Of a DNA stretch of 64,000 nucleotides, positions 50,718-59,704 are shown piece after piece. Made by a program: the position numbers and the translations under genes. How positions within the stretch are numbered: the stretch's first letter is position 1; each line of letters starts with the position of its first letter. The DNA comes from GCA-2726865 sp050053595. GTDB lineage: Archaea > Thermoproteota > Bathyarchaeia > TCS64. The stretch spans positions 1 to 64,000 of the forward strand of contig JASFTK010000001.1 of the NCBI GenBank assembly GCA_050053595.1, in the 5' to 3' direction. Under the pieces are notes generated by a model. It worked only from the letters and a program-made list of their open reading frames with translations, was not told where the DNA came from and searched no databases.

Positions 50718-51899
50718 ATGCCTTTGAACGGTGAGAGAGCCTTCGAACTGATGCAGAGGGACGGGGTTGATACCCTTGTCGCCTCATCGACTGAGAATGT
50801 CTACTATATCTCCAACTACTGGAGCGTTGGGAAGAGGTTGGGATGCGGCATCGACGCATTTACTATACTCCCCATAGAGAGTTACCCCGCTCTCGTAGCG
50901 CCCCTCAACGAGGCGGATCTTATCCTTGAGAACCAGACCTGGATGCAAGACCTGAGGTTCTACGGGGGGACCAGGACCTCAGTTGGGGACACAGAGGAGC
51001 CCCCAGAACAGTTGGCTGCTCTAATTGAGCTCCACAGTTCCTCACAGCCTGGGGAGAGCGGGGTTAAAACCCTCATCAACGCCCTTGAGGAAAAGGGGCT
51101 GACCAATGGAGTGATCGCTTTGGACACAGGGGGTCTCACCCCGATCCAGTATGAGCGTATCCAATCCGGGTTGAAAGATGCGGAGTTGATCGATGGTTCA
51201 AGTCTCCTCAGGGAGATGAGGCTGGTCAAGACTGAGGATGAGATTGACAGGATTATGAGGGCTACCGCTATCACCGAGAAGTCCATGGAGGACGCCCTAG
51301 AGATCGCCAGGGACGAGATCACCGAGTTGGATCTGGCGGGGATGTTCGGTTACTCCGTTGCCTATGACGGTGGGCGGGTCACACAGAATATGATTGGCTT
51401 CGGTCAGAGGAGCGCTTATCCCAACCCTCTCCCCACACCCCGTGAGGCTAGGAAAAGGGATCTAGTCCGCCTCACCCTTGGCTGCACCTGGGATCACTAT
51501 CATTCCAATATATCCCGGACCGCTGTGATCGGCCGCCCCCTTGCCAAGGCCAGACGGGTAGGGGAGTCAGTTATCGCGGCCCAGGACGCAGCCCTAGACA
51601 TCGTCGAACCAGGGGTGAAGGTTGGGGACCTCTACTCCGCCGCGTCCAAGGAGCTGGAAGGGGCAGAGGTGAAGACCAGGTCTCCCGACATCGGCCACGG
51701 CATCGGCATCGAATGCTATGAAGCTCCTGCGATCACTGAAGGGAGCGAGACCGAACTTCTCGAGGGGATGGTCATCAACATTGACATCTCTCTCCTAGAG
51801 TTGGGTTGGAATGGGATCCAGCTGGAAGACACCGCGCTAGTGACCTCAGACGGCCACGAGCTACTCACCCAGACCGACAGGACTCTATACCTCCTATAA
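50718..51899 (+). CDS. M24 (creatinase/Xaa-Pro peptidase fold) protein with altered metal ligands
   Basis: A 393-residue pita-bread-fold protein: a creatinase N-terminal domain (VASSTENVYYISNYWSVGKR) and an M24 catalytic domain (LVKTEDEIDRIMRATAITEKSM). Of the five usual metal ligands, the histidine (H327, DIGHGIGI) and last glutamate (E370, IQLEDTALV) are kept. The two aspartates are T253 (VRLTLG) and N264 (HSNISRT), and the other glutamate is D356. A dinuclear metal peptidase is unlikely; like creatinase it may work without metal. Followed by an Lrp regulator in the same direction. Confidence 0.85.
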   Translation: MPLNGERAFELMQRDGVDTLVASSTENVYYISNYWSVGKRLGCGIDAFTILPIESYPALVAPLNEADLILENQTWMQDLRFYGGTRTSVGDTEEPPEQLAALIELHSSSQPGESGVKTLINALEEKGLTNGVIALDTGGLTPIQYERIQSGLKDAELIDGSSLLREMRLVKTEDEIDRIMRATAITEKSMEDALEIARDEITELDLAGMFGYSVAYDGGRVTQNMIGFGQRSAYPNPLPTPREARKRDLVRLTLGCTWDHYHSNISRTAVIGRPLAKARRVGESVIAAQDAALDIVEPGVKVGDLYSAASKELEGAEVKTRSPDIGHGIGIECYEAPAITEGSETELLEGMVINIDISLLELGWNGIQLEDTALVTSDGHELLTQTDRTLYLL

Positions 51900-51959
51900 T
51901 CTGACTCTTTATCTGAAAAGAGTTGACTTAAATTTTTCAAAACCACAATTTTAGACGAT

Positions 51960-52412
51960 ATGGTGGAACTTGACACGGTAGATATAAGGATCTTGGAGAT
52001 CCTCCAGAACAGTGCAAGGACCCCCTACTCTGCCATAGCCCGTGAGCTAGACATCCCCGAATCCACCGTGAGGTATAGGGTGGATCGGCTCAGGGACAAA
52101 GGCGTCATCACCTCTTTCATGGCGCTCTTGGATCCACGGAAGATCGGCCTCAACATCATCGCTATCGCCCTGATAAAGGTGGAAGCGAATCAGCTGGCAG
52201 AGGCCTCCGAGGTCCTCGCCACCTTCGACGAGTCCCACCACCTTTTCAGGAGCACCGGCTCCTTCGACCTCGTCTCGGTTGTCCACGCAAGGGACATAGG
52301 GCATCTAGATGACCTCATAGAGAGGATCAAGAGGATCCCGGGTGTGAGGGAGGCCTCGGTGGAGGTGGCGACCTACCTCGTGAAGGTGGAGCCGAGATAC
52401 AAGCTGCGATGA
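51960..52412 (+). CDS. Lrp/AsnC-family transcriptional regulator
   Basis: A 150-residue regulator: N-terminal winged helix (LDTVDIRILEILQNSARTPYSAIARELDIPESTVRYRVDRLRDKGVI) and C-terminal RAM ligand-binding domain (IIAIALIKVEA, STGSFDLVSVVHARD, RIPGVREASVEVATYLVKV). These proteins bind amino acids and control amino-acid metabolism genes as octamers. It lies 61 bases after the M24 gene with its own AT-rich promoter. Possible targets are the peptide and amino-acid catabolic genes around it. Confidence 0.93.
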   Translation: MVELDTVDIRILEILQNSARTPYSAIARELDIPESTVRYRVDRLRDKGVITSFMALLDPRKIGLNIIAIALIKVEANQLAEASEVLATFDESHHLFRSTGSFDLVSVVHARDIGHLDDLIERIKRIPGVREASVEVATYLVKVEPRYKLR

Positions 52413-52484
52413 TACCACGTTCTGATCTACAATTTTGCGTTAATCGTAATTATTACATATAATTATTACTGAAATCGCAAAATA

Positions 52485-52492
52485 TTTATAAT
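52485..52492 (+). promoter_or_regulatory. TATA box of the DUF420-like gene
   Basis: TTTATAAT in a long AT-rich stretch (52435-52495) about 52-59 bases before the TTG at 52544. The transcript would start near 52510, leaving a leader of about 30 bases with GGGGGA as ribosome site. Confidence 0.5.
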
Positions 52493-52543
52493 CACGCCAT
52501 ATCTTTGTCGTGAAAAGGGGGAATAAAAATAGCGCAAGCACCG

Positions 52544-52954
52544 TTGGCTAGCACACTCATCGCGGTTCTCCTGTTACCAGTGGCCTTCCTGTTCACGCAC
52601 GCTTTCATAACCGGGAGAAACAGGGGGAGCGGCCATAGCAAAGCTGGTTTAGTGGCGTTGATATCCGATCTGGTAATGTCCCTGGGATACATGATAAATA
52701 GATACTTGACGGCGGGCAGTGGAGGGGGCAGCCTCCATCTGAGTGGCTGGATCCTAAATCTTTTCATAATCCACGGTATCGTCTCGGCGATTGTGATCCT
52801 TTTGGAGCTGGGCGTCCTGGCAACGGGAGTACTGACCTGGAGGGGTAGAATAAGAGGACCCTGGCACAGAAGGCTGACCTATGTCCTGTTCCCACTCTGG
52901 TGGTTCTCCTTCTTGAGCGGCGAGGTCGGCTACCTCCTGCTCTACGTGCTATGA
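52544..52954 (+). CDS. DUF420-like membrane protein
   Basis: A 136-residue protein with four hydrophobic helices. The conserved histidine region FIIHGIVSAIVILLELGVL and the C-terminus HRRLTYVLFPLWWFSFLSGEVGYLLLYVL resemble DUF420 proteins, which have intramembrane histidines and are linked to heme or cytochrome functions in bacteria. TTG start. Followed 50 bases later by the DUF454 gene; both are membrane proteins and may share a transcript. Function unproven. Confidence 0.65.
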   Translation: MASTLIAVLLLPVAFLFTHAFITGRNRGSGHSKAGLVALISDLVMSLGYMINRYLTAGSGGGSLHLSGWILNLFIIHGIVSAIVILLELGVLATGVLTWRGRIRGPWHRRLTYVLFPLWWFSFLSGEVGYLLLYVL

Positions 52955-53004
52955 GCGGAGAATGGGTTCCCAGCTACGATAGGATTCATAGGAGTGCACG
53001 GTAG

Positions 53005-53398
53005 ATGCAGAGTAAATCAACGATGGAAGGAATAAAGGGGTATATCTACGTTGTTCTGGGCACTATCGCCCTCGCCCTCGGCGCCGTGGGGCTGCTTCTA
53101 CCCGTCTTGCCGACTACGCCCTTCGTAATCCTCGCTGCTGCCTGTTATTATCGGGGATCTGAGAAGCTCCACACTTGGATCCTGAACAGCAGATGGTTCG
53201 GCGAACTGATTAAAAACTATCAAGAGGGGAGAGGCATCACCCTGAACGTGAAGATTAGGGCTATCTGTCTCATGTGGGTTACAATCGTTATATCCGCTGT
53301 GTATTTCGTCAACAATCTTATTGTCCGCAGCCATGGTCGGTATCGCAATTTGCGTCACAATCTATCTTATGAGGCTCCCTACAACCGAAGAGAACTAA
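53005..53398 (+). CDS. DUF454 (YbaN-like) membrane protein, frameshifted
   Basis: Family marks: GYIYVVLGTIALALGAVGLLLPVLPTTPFVILAAACYYRGSEKLH and LNSRWFGELIKNYQEGRGI. In the first frame the third helix breaks at YFVN and continues into unrelated residues to 53496, running over the leuS 3' end. In the +1 frame from about 53312 the sequence reads TILLSAAMVGIAICVTIYLMRLPTTEEN and stops at 53398, which is the normal DUF454 ending. So the real protein is about 131 residues with one extra base near 53310. Confidence 0.75.
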
Positions 53399-53479
53399 GG
53401 GAGGTTAGTCCTCTTCTGACTCCATTCTCAATCCAGGAGAGACAGGGGCAGGAAGTGCATAAAGGGGAGGGAGAGGGGC

Positions 53480-56395
53480 TTATTCCACATAGATAGCGGG
53501 CCTGTAGGGTTTGGCCCGGGCTGCCCTGTTCTCCGGGTCGTGGATCCAGGGGTCGCTCTCGTTGGCAATGGTGACCCCGCAGCCCATCTCTTGCTCGAAG
53601 AATCCGGAGGCGTCTTCTATGAGGTTCAGCTCGCTGAAAGCCCCCCTACCCAATCTCCTCTCCAAGACCTTTGGGGGGATCTTCTTGACGTCCTCTGCTA
53701 TGGTCCTTGCGAAGCCCGGGACTGCCTTCGCGTGGGCCTTGACCTCCTCGTTCTTGAAAGACTCCTGGATCAGGGTGCCTATCTCCAACTTTCCTTTCTT
53801 GGCCAGCTCCAGGGCTTTGAGATAGACCTTCCATTTCCACGTGGTCGCGGTGTAGAAATGGATCCGGGTCGGCTCGATACCTGTCACCCTCACTATCTTC
53901 TTGACATCTTCAAGGGTGTCCCGGATGATCTGCTCCATCTCCTCAGCCTCGGGTTTGATAAGCCCAGGATCAGGAGTAGGCCACGGGGCGAATGATACGA
54001 GGCTGTCGTTACCCATAGCTTCCCAGATCTCCTCGCATATGTGGGGGGTAAAGGGCGCGAGGATCCTCACTTGGGCGTCCACCACCTTCCCCAGGACGTA
54101 GTTAATCGCTTTCTCCCTCTCCGGGTCATCCTTTTTACTTCTGACCCTGCGGCTGTACCAGCCTAGATCCTGATTGAGGTCGTAGAGGGCGGCGTGGATG
54201 GTCCTACGCACTTTCATCTCCTTCATCGCCTCCTCCGCCTCGGCTACGTACCCCTGGAGGCAGCTCAGCATCCACTCATCGATCTCAGTGAGTACGGATG
54301 CCTCCCTGTACTTCTCCCCAACGATCTCCATCGCGTTGGAGTAGAAACTCTCCAGGTTGTCCTGCATCGATTTAGCCAGCTCGGGGCTGAAATCCGCGTC
54401 CTTCAGGGGCTCGGCGGTGATCATCAGCGCCAGCCTGAGAGGGTCGGTGTGGAACTGGTCGATGGCGTTGGCCAGGGGGATGATGTTGTTCATCGATTTG
54501 CTCATCTTCTCCCCCTCCATCAAGACGCTGCCGTTGACCACGATGCCCCGGGGCCACTTCTCCTGGGGGAAGATCGCGTCGTGGTTGAAGATCATGAAGG
54601 TGAGGTGGTTCGAGATCAGGTCTCGCCCTGAGTGTCTGGCGTCCAACGGATAGAAGTACTCGAACTGGTCCCTGACAGCCTCCAGTTCCTCAATGGGGAT
54701 ATCGATCATCTCGGAGACGGCCTCGGCGGAGCCCTCCCCCAGGAAGACGTAGTCCCAGAAATCCTCGGTGAGGGAGTCAGGGTCTGGTTGTAACTTGTAG
54801 ATGTTCTTGATTACGGTGTAGTATGCCATGTATATGGTGGAGTCGCTGAGGCTCTCGATGATCCACTCAGGGGCCCACGGCAGCTTGGTGCCCATCCCGA
54901 CATTCCGGGCGCAGGCCTTCCTGTCCAGCCAGTCGATGACATATATATACTCCCGCCTCAGTTCCTTGGGGATGATCTCCATCTCCGCCAGATTCTCGTG
55001 GGCGAGCGCCTTCCAGGACGTGGCGCCGTAGTCAATAAACCACTGGTTCTCGAATATCTTAACCAGGACGTCGGAGCCACAGCGGCACTGCACAGGCTCG
55101 ATCAACTCGTACATCGTCGTGGCCCGGCCGTCGGCGATCATGTCCTCCTTCACCGCGTCCTTGGCCCTGTCGACGGTCAATCCGACGTATTGCCCGGTTA
55201 TTCCCTTGAGGCGGCCGTTGTGGAACTCTTGACTGTAGACCTCTCTGGTGGCCTTCTCCAGTTTAGGGTCGTCCTGCTCGGTGATCCCCATCTTTTCCAC
55301 TACGTCAGCGGCGGGGACCTCCCCCCAGCCCTGGACTTCGATGAGGCTTATGGGTTTCAGCTTCGCTATGTCCGACCGTCTCATGTTGAACCTCTCATAC
55401 TCGTCCCTTGGGGCTTTCTTCAGTTGCTCTAGGGCGACCAAGTCGAATGGGGCGTGGGCGGGCACCGACATCACCACCCCTGTGGCGTTCTTGGGGTCGA
55501 CGAATGTGGCTGGCAGTATGGGGATCTCATTTCCGGTCATGGGGTTGGTGAGGGTCCCACCTATCAGCTTGCTGCCTAGGTACTCGGTGACGACCTCGAC
55601 CTCGTATCCCAGGAATTGGAGCTTGTTGGCCGCGTCTGCGCTCACCAGCCAGACCTCTCCTTCCACCTTCACCTCGACATATAGTGTGTCGGGGTTGAGC
55701 CACATGTTAGTGACCCCGAAGACGGTCTCAGGGCGGAGGGTGGCGGCGGGATAGACGACATCACCACGCTTGAACTTGATGACCGTGAACTCCTCGATCT
55801 CGGGTTCCTTATCACCGACAGTGTCGTGCTGTCCCACAGGGTTACCGCAGCCGGGGCACCAGCCCACTGGGTGGCTCCCTTGGGTTATATAACCTCGCTG
55901 CCTGAGCTTGGCGAACTGCCACTCGATGAACTTGCTGTATATGGGGTCGATGGTGGTGAACTCTCGGCGCCAGTCGATGCTGAACCCCATCAGCTGCATC
56001 CCTGTCTTGATCTCCTCGGCGAAGTACGCCGCCATCCCTGTGGGGGTCTCCAGTCTGTGCAGCTCGTCCTCTGGGATGTTGTAGATGTTGACGAAGGTGT
56101 CGAGGAGTTCCGGGTCCTTCTCCTTGAGCCTGTCCACCATCGCGATTACGGGGGTACCGGTGTAGTGGAACGCCATAGGGAAGAGGACATTGTAGCCCTG
56201 CATCCTCCGGTAGCGGGCGTGGACATCGGTCAGTGTGTAGGTCCTGCCGTGACCTATGTGCTGGGGGGAGTTGGGGTAGGGGTAAGCGACTGTGATGAAG
56301 TACTTGGGCTTCTCAGGGTCAGGGTCAGCCTCGAAGACCCCGGCCTCCGCCCACCGCCTCCTCCACTTCTCCTCGATGTTCTTCCAATCAACCAT
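53480..56395 (-). CDS. leuS: Leucyl-tRNA synthetase, archaeal type
   Basis: A 971-residue class I synthetase that charges tRNA-Leu. The HIGH motif is PQHIGHGRTY (H46-H49) and KMSKS lies in EGEKMSKSMNN. The CP1 editing domain is inserted where archaeal/eukaryotic LeuRS has it (AATLRPETVFGVTNMW, ATGVVMSVPAHAPFD). Length and the GMQLMGFSIDWRREF segment are archaeal. It is the matching enzyme for tRNA-Leu(CAG) at 6.4 kb. ATG start, 86 bases after alaS, whose stop lies upstream on the same strand. Confidence 0.97.
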   Translation of the reverse strand: MVDWKNIEEKWRRRWAEAGVFEADPDPEKPKYFITVAYPYPNSPQHIGHGRTYTLTDVHARYRRMQGYNVLFPMAFHYTGTPVIAMVDRLKEKDPELLDTFVNIYNIPEDELHRLETPTGMAAYFAEEIKTGMQLMGFSIDWRREFTTIDPIYSKFIEWQFAKLRQRGYITQGSHPVGWCPGCGNPVGQHDTVGDKEPEIEEFTVIKFKRGDVVYPAATLRPETVFGVTNMWLNPDTLYVEVKVEGEVWLVSADAANKLQFLGYEVEVVTEYLGSKLIGGTLTNPMTGNEIPILPATFVDPKNATGVVMSVPAHAPFDLVALEQLKKAPRDEYERFNMRRSDIAKLKPISLIEVQGWGEVPAADVVEKMGITEQDDPKLEKATREVYSQEFHNGRLKGITGQYVGLTVDRAKDAVKEDMIADGRATTMYELIEPVQCRCGSDVLVKIFENQWFIDYGATSWKALAHENLAEMEIIPKELRREYIYVIDWLDRKACARNVGMGTKLPWAPEWIIESLSDSTIYMAYYTVIKNIYKLQPDPDSLTEDFWDYVFLGEGSAEAVSEMIDIPIEELEAVRDQFEYFYPLDARHSGRDLISNHLTFMIFNHDAIFPQEKWPRGIVVNGSVLMEGEKMSKSMNNIIPLANAIDQFHTDPLRLALMITAEPLKDADFSPELAKSMQDNLESFYSNAMEIVGEKYREASVLTEIDEWMLSCLQGYVAEAEEAMKEMKVRRTIHAALYDLNQDLGWYSRRVRSKKDDPEREKAINYVLGKVVDAQVRILAPFTPHICEEIWEAMGNDSLVSFAPWPTPDPGLIKPEAEEMEQIIRDTLEDVKKIVRVTGIEPTRIHFYTATTWKWKVYLKALELAKKGKLEIGTLIQESFKNEEVKAHAKAVPGFARTIAEDVKKIPPKVLERRLGRGAFSELNLIEDASGFFEQEMGCGVTIANESDPWIHDPENRAARAKPYRPAIYVE

Positions 56396-56480
56396 CGTAT
56401 CACCTACTCATCTAGATTTGCGGGTTATTTTCGATTGTCAGGGGAATAAAGGTTGTGAGTAAAAATCGTTGCGGAACCCC

Positions 56481-59213
56481 TCAGCTGAGCTGATCCCTGA
56501 GGGTTTCCCTTATCACTTCCCTAGACCCCCTGAACTTCTCAGGGTCTCCTCCACCCCCCTGACCGAAATGGGGCTGCCCACCCCCCTGCCCTCCGATCAT
56601 CTCTGAGACCTTGGAAGTCAGTCTCCCGGCGTGGACCCCCTTGGAGATGGCCACCTCTCCCACTTTAACTACGAGCCTCCCCTCGTCCTCGGAGAACAAT
56701 AAGGCAACAACTCCCTCGTCGTTCTCTGCTAGAGCGTTCCCCACCTCGATTAGGAAGTCAGGGTCCGTTTTATCGGAGTGGACCACGAGCGTGATACCGT
56801 CGACATCCTCGGCTTCTTCAATCAGCCTCTGGGCGGTCTGTCTGGAAGCCGCGAGTTGGAGGGTCTCAAGTTGCTTCTTGAGCTCTTTATCTTGGTCAAT
56901 TAACGTGGCGGTTGATGTTCCCACCTGATGATATGTTGTGCCAAGTAGTTCAGCAGCTTCCATGAGGCTCCTCTCCCTCCTCTGGACCTCGGCGAGGGCG
57001 TGGGGACCCACTGCGTAGATCAGGCGCTCGACACCATCTTGGACCCTCTCAGTGTTCACTATCTTGATGAGCCCCGCCTCAGAGGTGTTAGAGAGGTGGG
57101 TCCCACCACACGCCTCGACATCCCAACCCCCCTCCACCTCGACGACCCTGATCTCCTTCCCGGGGACCGCCCCCCCTTGATAGAGCCTGAACCCGTACTC
57201 TGCCTCTGCGTCGTTCCTCTGCATCCAGCGGCAGGCGACGGGTCGGCCCTCCCAGACAACCATATTGGCGAGGCGTTCTATCTCCTCGACCTGCTCCCTT
57301 GTGAGCCTCTTGTAGTGACTGATGTCAAGGCGGCTGGTCTCCACCCCTTTCTGGGCACCAGACTGCCATGCATGATCCCCCAAGACCCTCCGGGCAGCCC
57401 CAAGGATCAGGTGGGTGGCTGTGTGGGCTCTCATCAGGGCGAGCCGCCTCTCCCAGTCGATGACACCCCTCACCTTGTCTCCGACACCGATCTCTGACGC
57501 GTCGTCAACCTTGTGAAGTATCACCCCCTCGATGGATAAAACGTTCTCCACCTGGACCTCGGTTTCATCTTTCTCCAATTTACCGATGTCTGAGATCTGT
57601 CCCCCGCCCTCCGCGTAGAACCCGGTCTGGTCGAGGACGATGTATCCGCCAGAGATGATCGCCTTAACTTCCGCTCTGAACTCCCTCAGATAAGGGTCCT
57701 CGTAGAATAGAGCCCTGGTAGCCTCCATCCCCTCTACCTCCGAGGCGAGTTCATCCTCCCTTGTCTCCCTATCCCCGCCCTCGCCGGTGAGGTGCCTCAT
57801 GGCTACCAGAGAGTAAAAGTCCTCGGGGACCCCGACCTTCACACCGGACTCGGAGGCGACCTCGGTGACGTCGTCGGGTGTGAGGCCATGGGAGTCATAG
57901 AACTCTACTAACTGGTCGACGGGGACACCCGCCTCGTTCCGCTGGAGGTAACGCTTGACCAGACCTCTACCCCTATTGAGGGTGTCCCGGTATTTCTCTC
58001 CCTCATGCTCCACCATCTCAAGTATATCATCACTCATCGAATGGAGCTGGGGGAAATCGCCACCCCAGAACCCAATCTGGGCCTCCACTAGATCCGGTAG
58101 CCGGTCCTCGATACCGATCCTGCGGAGGAGCCTGTAGATACGCCTGTAGAGGAGACGGGCTAGGTAGCCCTCACGGACATTGGAGGGCACCACCCCCTCT
58201 GAGAGAATAAATGCCAGACTCTTGGAGTGGTCGAGGACCGCGTAGACTGACTCCACCGGGGTAAGCTGTCGGTCCAACTCTCCGGGGTCGATGCCGACCA
58301 GCTTCGCTATCTTCTCCCTCTCCATCTCTTTATTACCCGAGGTGATGCGGCAGGAATACTTAGCTGTCTCTGCGAGGAGTTCGGTGTCTGGGCTTATCCT
58401 CGCCCATCCCATGACCTCGTCAAGGATGGATCCGTATATGGTGTGGAAGGCGCTGGGGGAGCCCTGGCTCAGCCACGCCCACCTCTCCATACCGTATCCG
58501 GTGTCCACAACCTGGATGGGCATCGGCTCCATCCGGTCCCCGATCACACGGTACATCATGAACACCAGGGTGGAGACCTCTAGGCCGCCGACGCATCCCT
58601 CTAGGTCGAATCCCGCGTTACCCCCACCACTCCAGAGTCCCTCCTTGTAGGTGACCAGCTCATCTTTGACCCCTAGATCTTCTGTGAGCAACTCGTGGTG
58701 GTAGCGGACGGTCTGGTCTTTCCAGTAGATCTGAGGCTCCCCCTCGTAGTTGAAAGCGTGGTGGCCTCCCATCTCAAAGAAGGTGAGGTGACGTCCAGCC
58801 GTGTAGCCGGCCAAGTCGATGTCCTCGAACCTTATGCAAGGCTGGCTGACGACCAGAGGGTTCCCAGGCGGGGGTATGATGCCCTCGGTGACGTAGGGCT
58901 GGAAGTCGATGATGCTAGCGATGGTGATCATCAGGTCGTCCCGCCACCTGGCGACGACGGGGTAGGGACTCACCCGTAGGTGTCCCCTCTCTTCGAAGAA
59001 TGAGAGGAACTTTTCCCTCATCTCGGAGACCGTGAACGGACGGTTAACGGGGGGATCGCCGATGAAAGTGTAGTCGACGCAAGGTGCATCCCCGCAGTTC
59101 TCGGCGTCAGGGTCCAACGTCCAGTAGTGGAGGCCACAGCTGGGGCAGAGCTTCCTGACGTATCCCGTCTCAAGGAAGAATGGCAATCTGAACTCGTCTG
59201 GGGGTACTTCCAC
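56481..59213 (-). CDS. alaS: Alanyl-tRNA synthetase, archaeal type
   Basis: A 910-residue class II synthetase. The archaeal N-terminus has a zinc-binding CPSCG and C-x-C-type segment (VRKLCPSCGLHYWTLDPDAENC) before the class II core (FLSFFEERGHLRVSPYPVVARWRDDLM). Editing domain metals are in HTATHLILGA and CGGTHLSNTSEAG. The GTG at 59213 (VEVPPDEFRLPFF) matches the usual start; the frame to 59447 is only a shadow of the P1 gene and its lysine/arginine-rich start. TTG three codons upstream (59222) is an alternative. Confidence 0.96.
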   Translation of the reverse strand: MEVPPDEFRLPFFLETGYVRKLCPSCGLHYWTLDPDAENCGDAPCVDYTFIGDPPVNRPFTVSEMREKFLSFFEERGHLRVSPYPVVARWRDDLMITIASIIDFQPYVTEGIIPPPGNPLVVSQPCIRFEDIDLAGYTAGRHLTFFEMGGHHAFNYEGEPQIYWKDQTVRYHHELLTEDLGVKDELVTYKEGLWSGGGNAGFDLEGCVGGLEVSTLVFMMYRVIGDRMEPMPIQVVDTGYGMERWAWLSQGSPSAFHTIYGSILDEVMGWARISPDTELLAETAKYSCRITSGNKEMEREKIAKLVGIDPGELDRQLTPVESVYAVLDHSKSLAFILSEGVVPSNVREGYLARLLYRRIYRLLRRIGIEDRLPDLVEAQIGFWGGDFPQLHSMSDDILEMVEHEGEKYRDTLNRGRGLVKRYLQRNEAGVPVDQLVEFYDSHGLTPDDVTEVASESGVKVGVPEDFYSLVAMRHLTGEGGDRETREDELASEVEGMEATRALFYEDPYLREFRAEVKAIISGGYIVLDQTGFYAEGGGQISDIGKLEKDETEVQVENVLSIEGVILHKVDDASEIGVGDKVRGVIDWERRLALMRAHTATHLILGAARRVLGDHAWQSGAQKGVETSRLDISHYKRLTREQVEEIERLANMVVWEGRPVACRWMQRNDAEAEYGFRLYQGGAVPGKEIRVVEVEGGWDVEACGGTHLSNTSEAGLIKIVNTERVQDGVERLIYAVGPHALAEVQRRERSLMEAAELLGTTYHQVGTSTATLIDQDKELKKQLETLQLAASRQTAQRLIEEAEDVDGITLVVHSDKTDPDFLIEVGNALAENDEGVVALLFSEDEGRLVVKVGEVAISKGVHAGRLTSKVSEMIGGQGGGQPHFGQGGGGDPEKFRGSREVIRETLRDQLS

Positions 59214-59265
59214 GTGGCTCAATCTCCCGCAGGGGGAATGGTCTGGGGAGTGGAAAAAACTTTGC

Positions 59266-59568
59266 TTAAGCACCGAAGAGGGCGCTGAGTCCCTGTAGGT
59301 CCTCTTCTTCCTCTTCTTCTTCCTCTTCCTCCGGCTCCTCCTCTTCCTCCTCCTGAGCGACAGGGGCGGCAGAGGGTGCAGCGGCAGCGGTGACGACGGG
59401 GGCCTTAAGCGCCTCGTCGATATCGACCTCCGCAAGGGCGGCAACAAGGGCCTTCACCCTGACGGCGTCAGGGCTGATCCCTGCGGCGTTTAGAATATTC
59501 CCTATGGAATTCTCATTGATCTCCTCACCGGCGCTGTGGAGCAACATCGCGGCGTACATATATTCCAT
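59266..59568 (-). CDS. rpl12: Ribosomal protein P1 (L12), stalk protein
   Basis: A 100-residue acidic stalk protein: N-terminal helices MEYMYAAMLLHSAGEEINENSIGNILNAAG, an alanine-rich hinge (VVTAAAAPSAAPVA), a run of glutamates and the conserved tail LQGLSALFGA. It recruits elongation factors to the large subunit through that tail. ATG start; promoter element TTCTATACTC near 59613-59622. First gene before alaS; L10 and L1 are not in the window. Confidence 0.96.
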   Translation of the reverse strand: MEYMYAAMLLHSAGEEINENSIGNILNAAGISPDAVRVKALVAALAEVDIDEALKAPVVTAAAAPSAAPVAQEEEEEEPEEEEEEEEEEDLQGLSALFGA

Positions 59569-59704
59569 CTTTTAACCTCTCATGGTCCGGTCCGGCGGAC
59601 CGTGAAGTAACGAGTATAGAACCGGCTTTTATTCTTTCCTATTTCTACACCCTAACTGAGGAAATGTTTTATCGTCTACGAACTAGAAAAGGTGTGAGAC
59701 TCGG

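Noticed and set aside
59266..59400. Glutamate-coding repeat in the P1 gene as a possible DNA repeat array
   Set aside because: It is simply the acidic tail of the ribosomal stalk protein.
56929..59447. Longer alaS frame beginning at 59447
   Set aside because: The extra N-terminus is arginine/lysine/proline-rich and is the out-of-frame shadow of the P1 acidic tail; homologous AlaRS starts near 59213.
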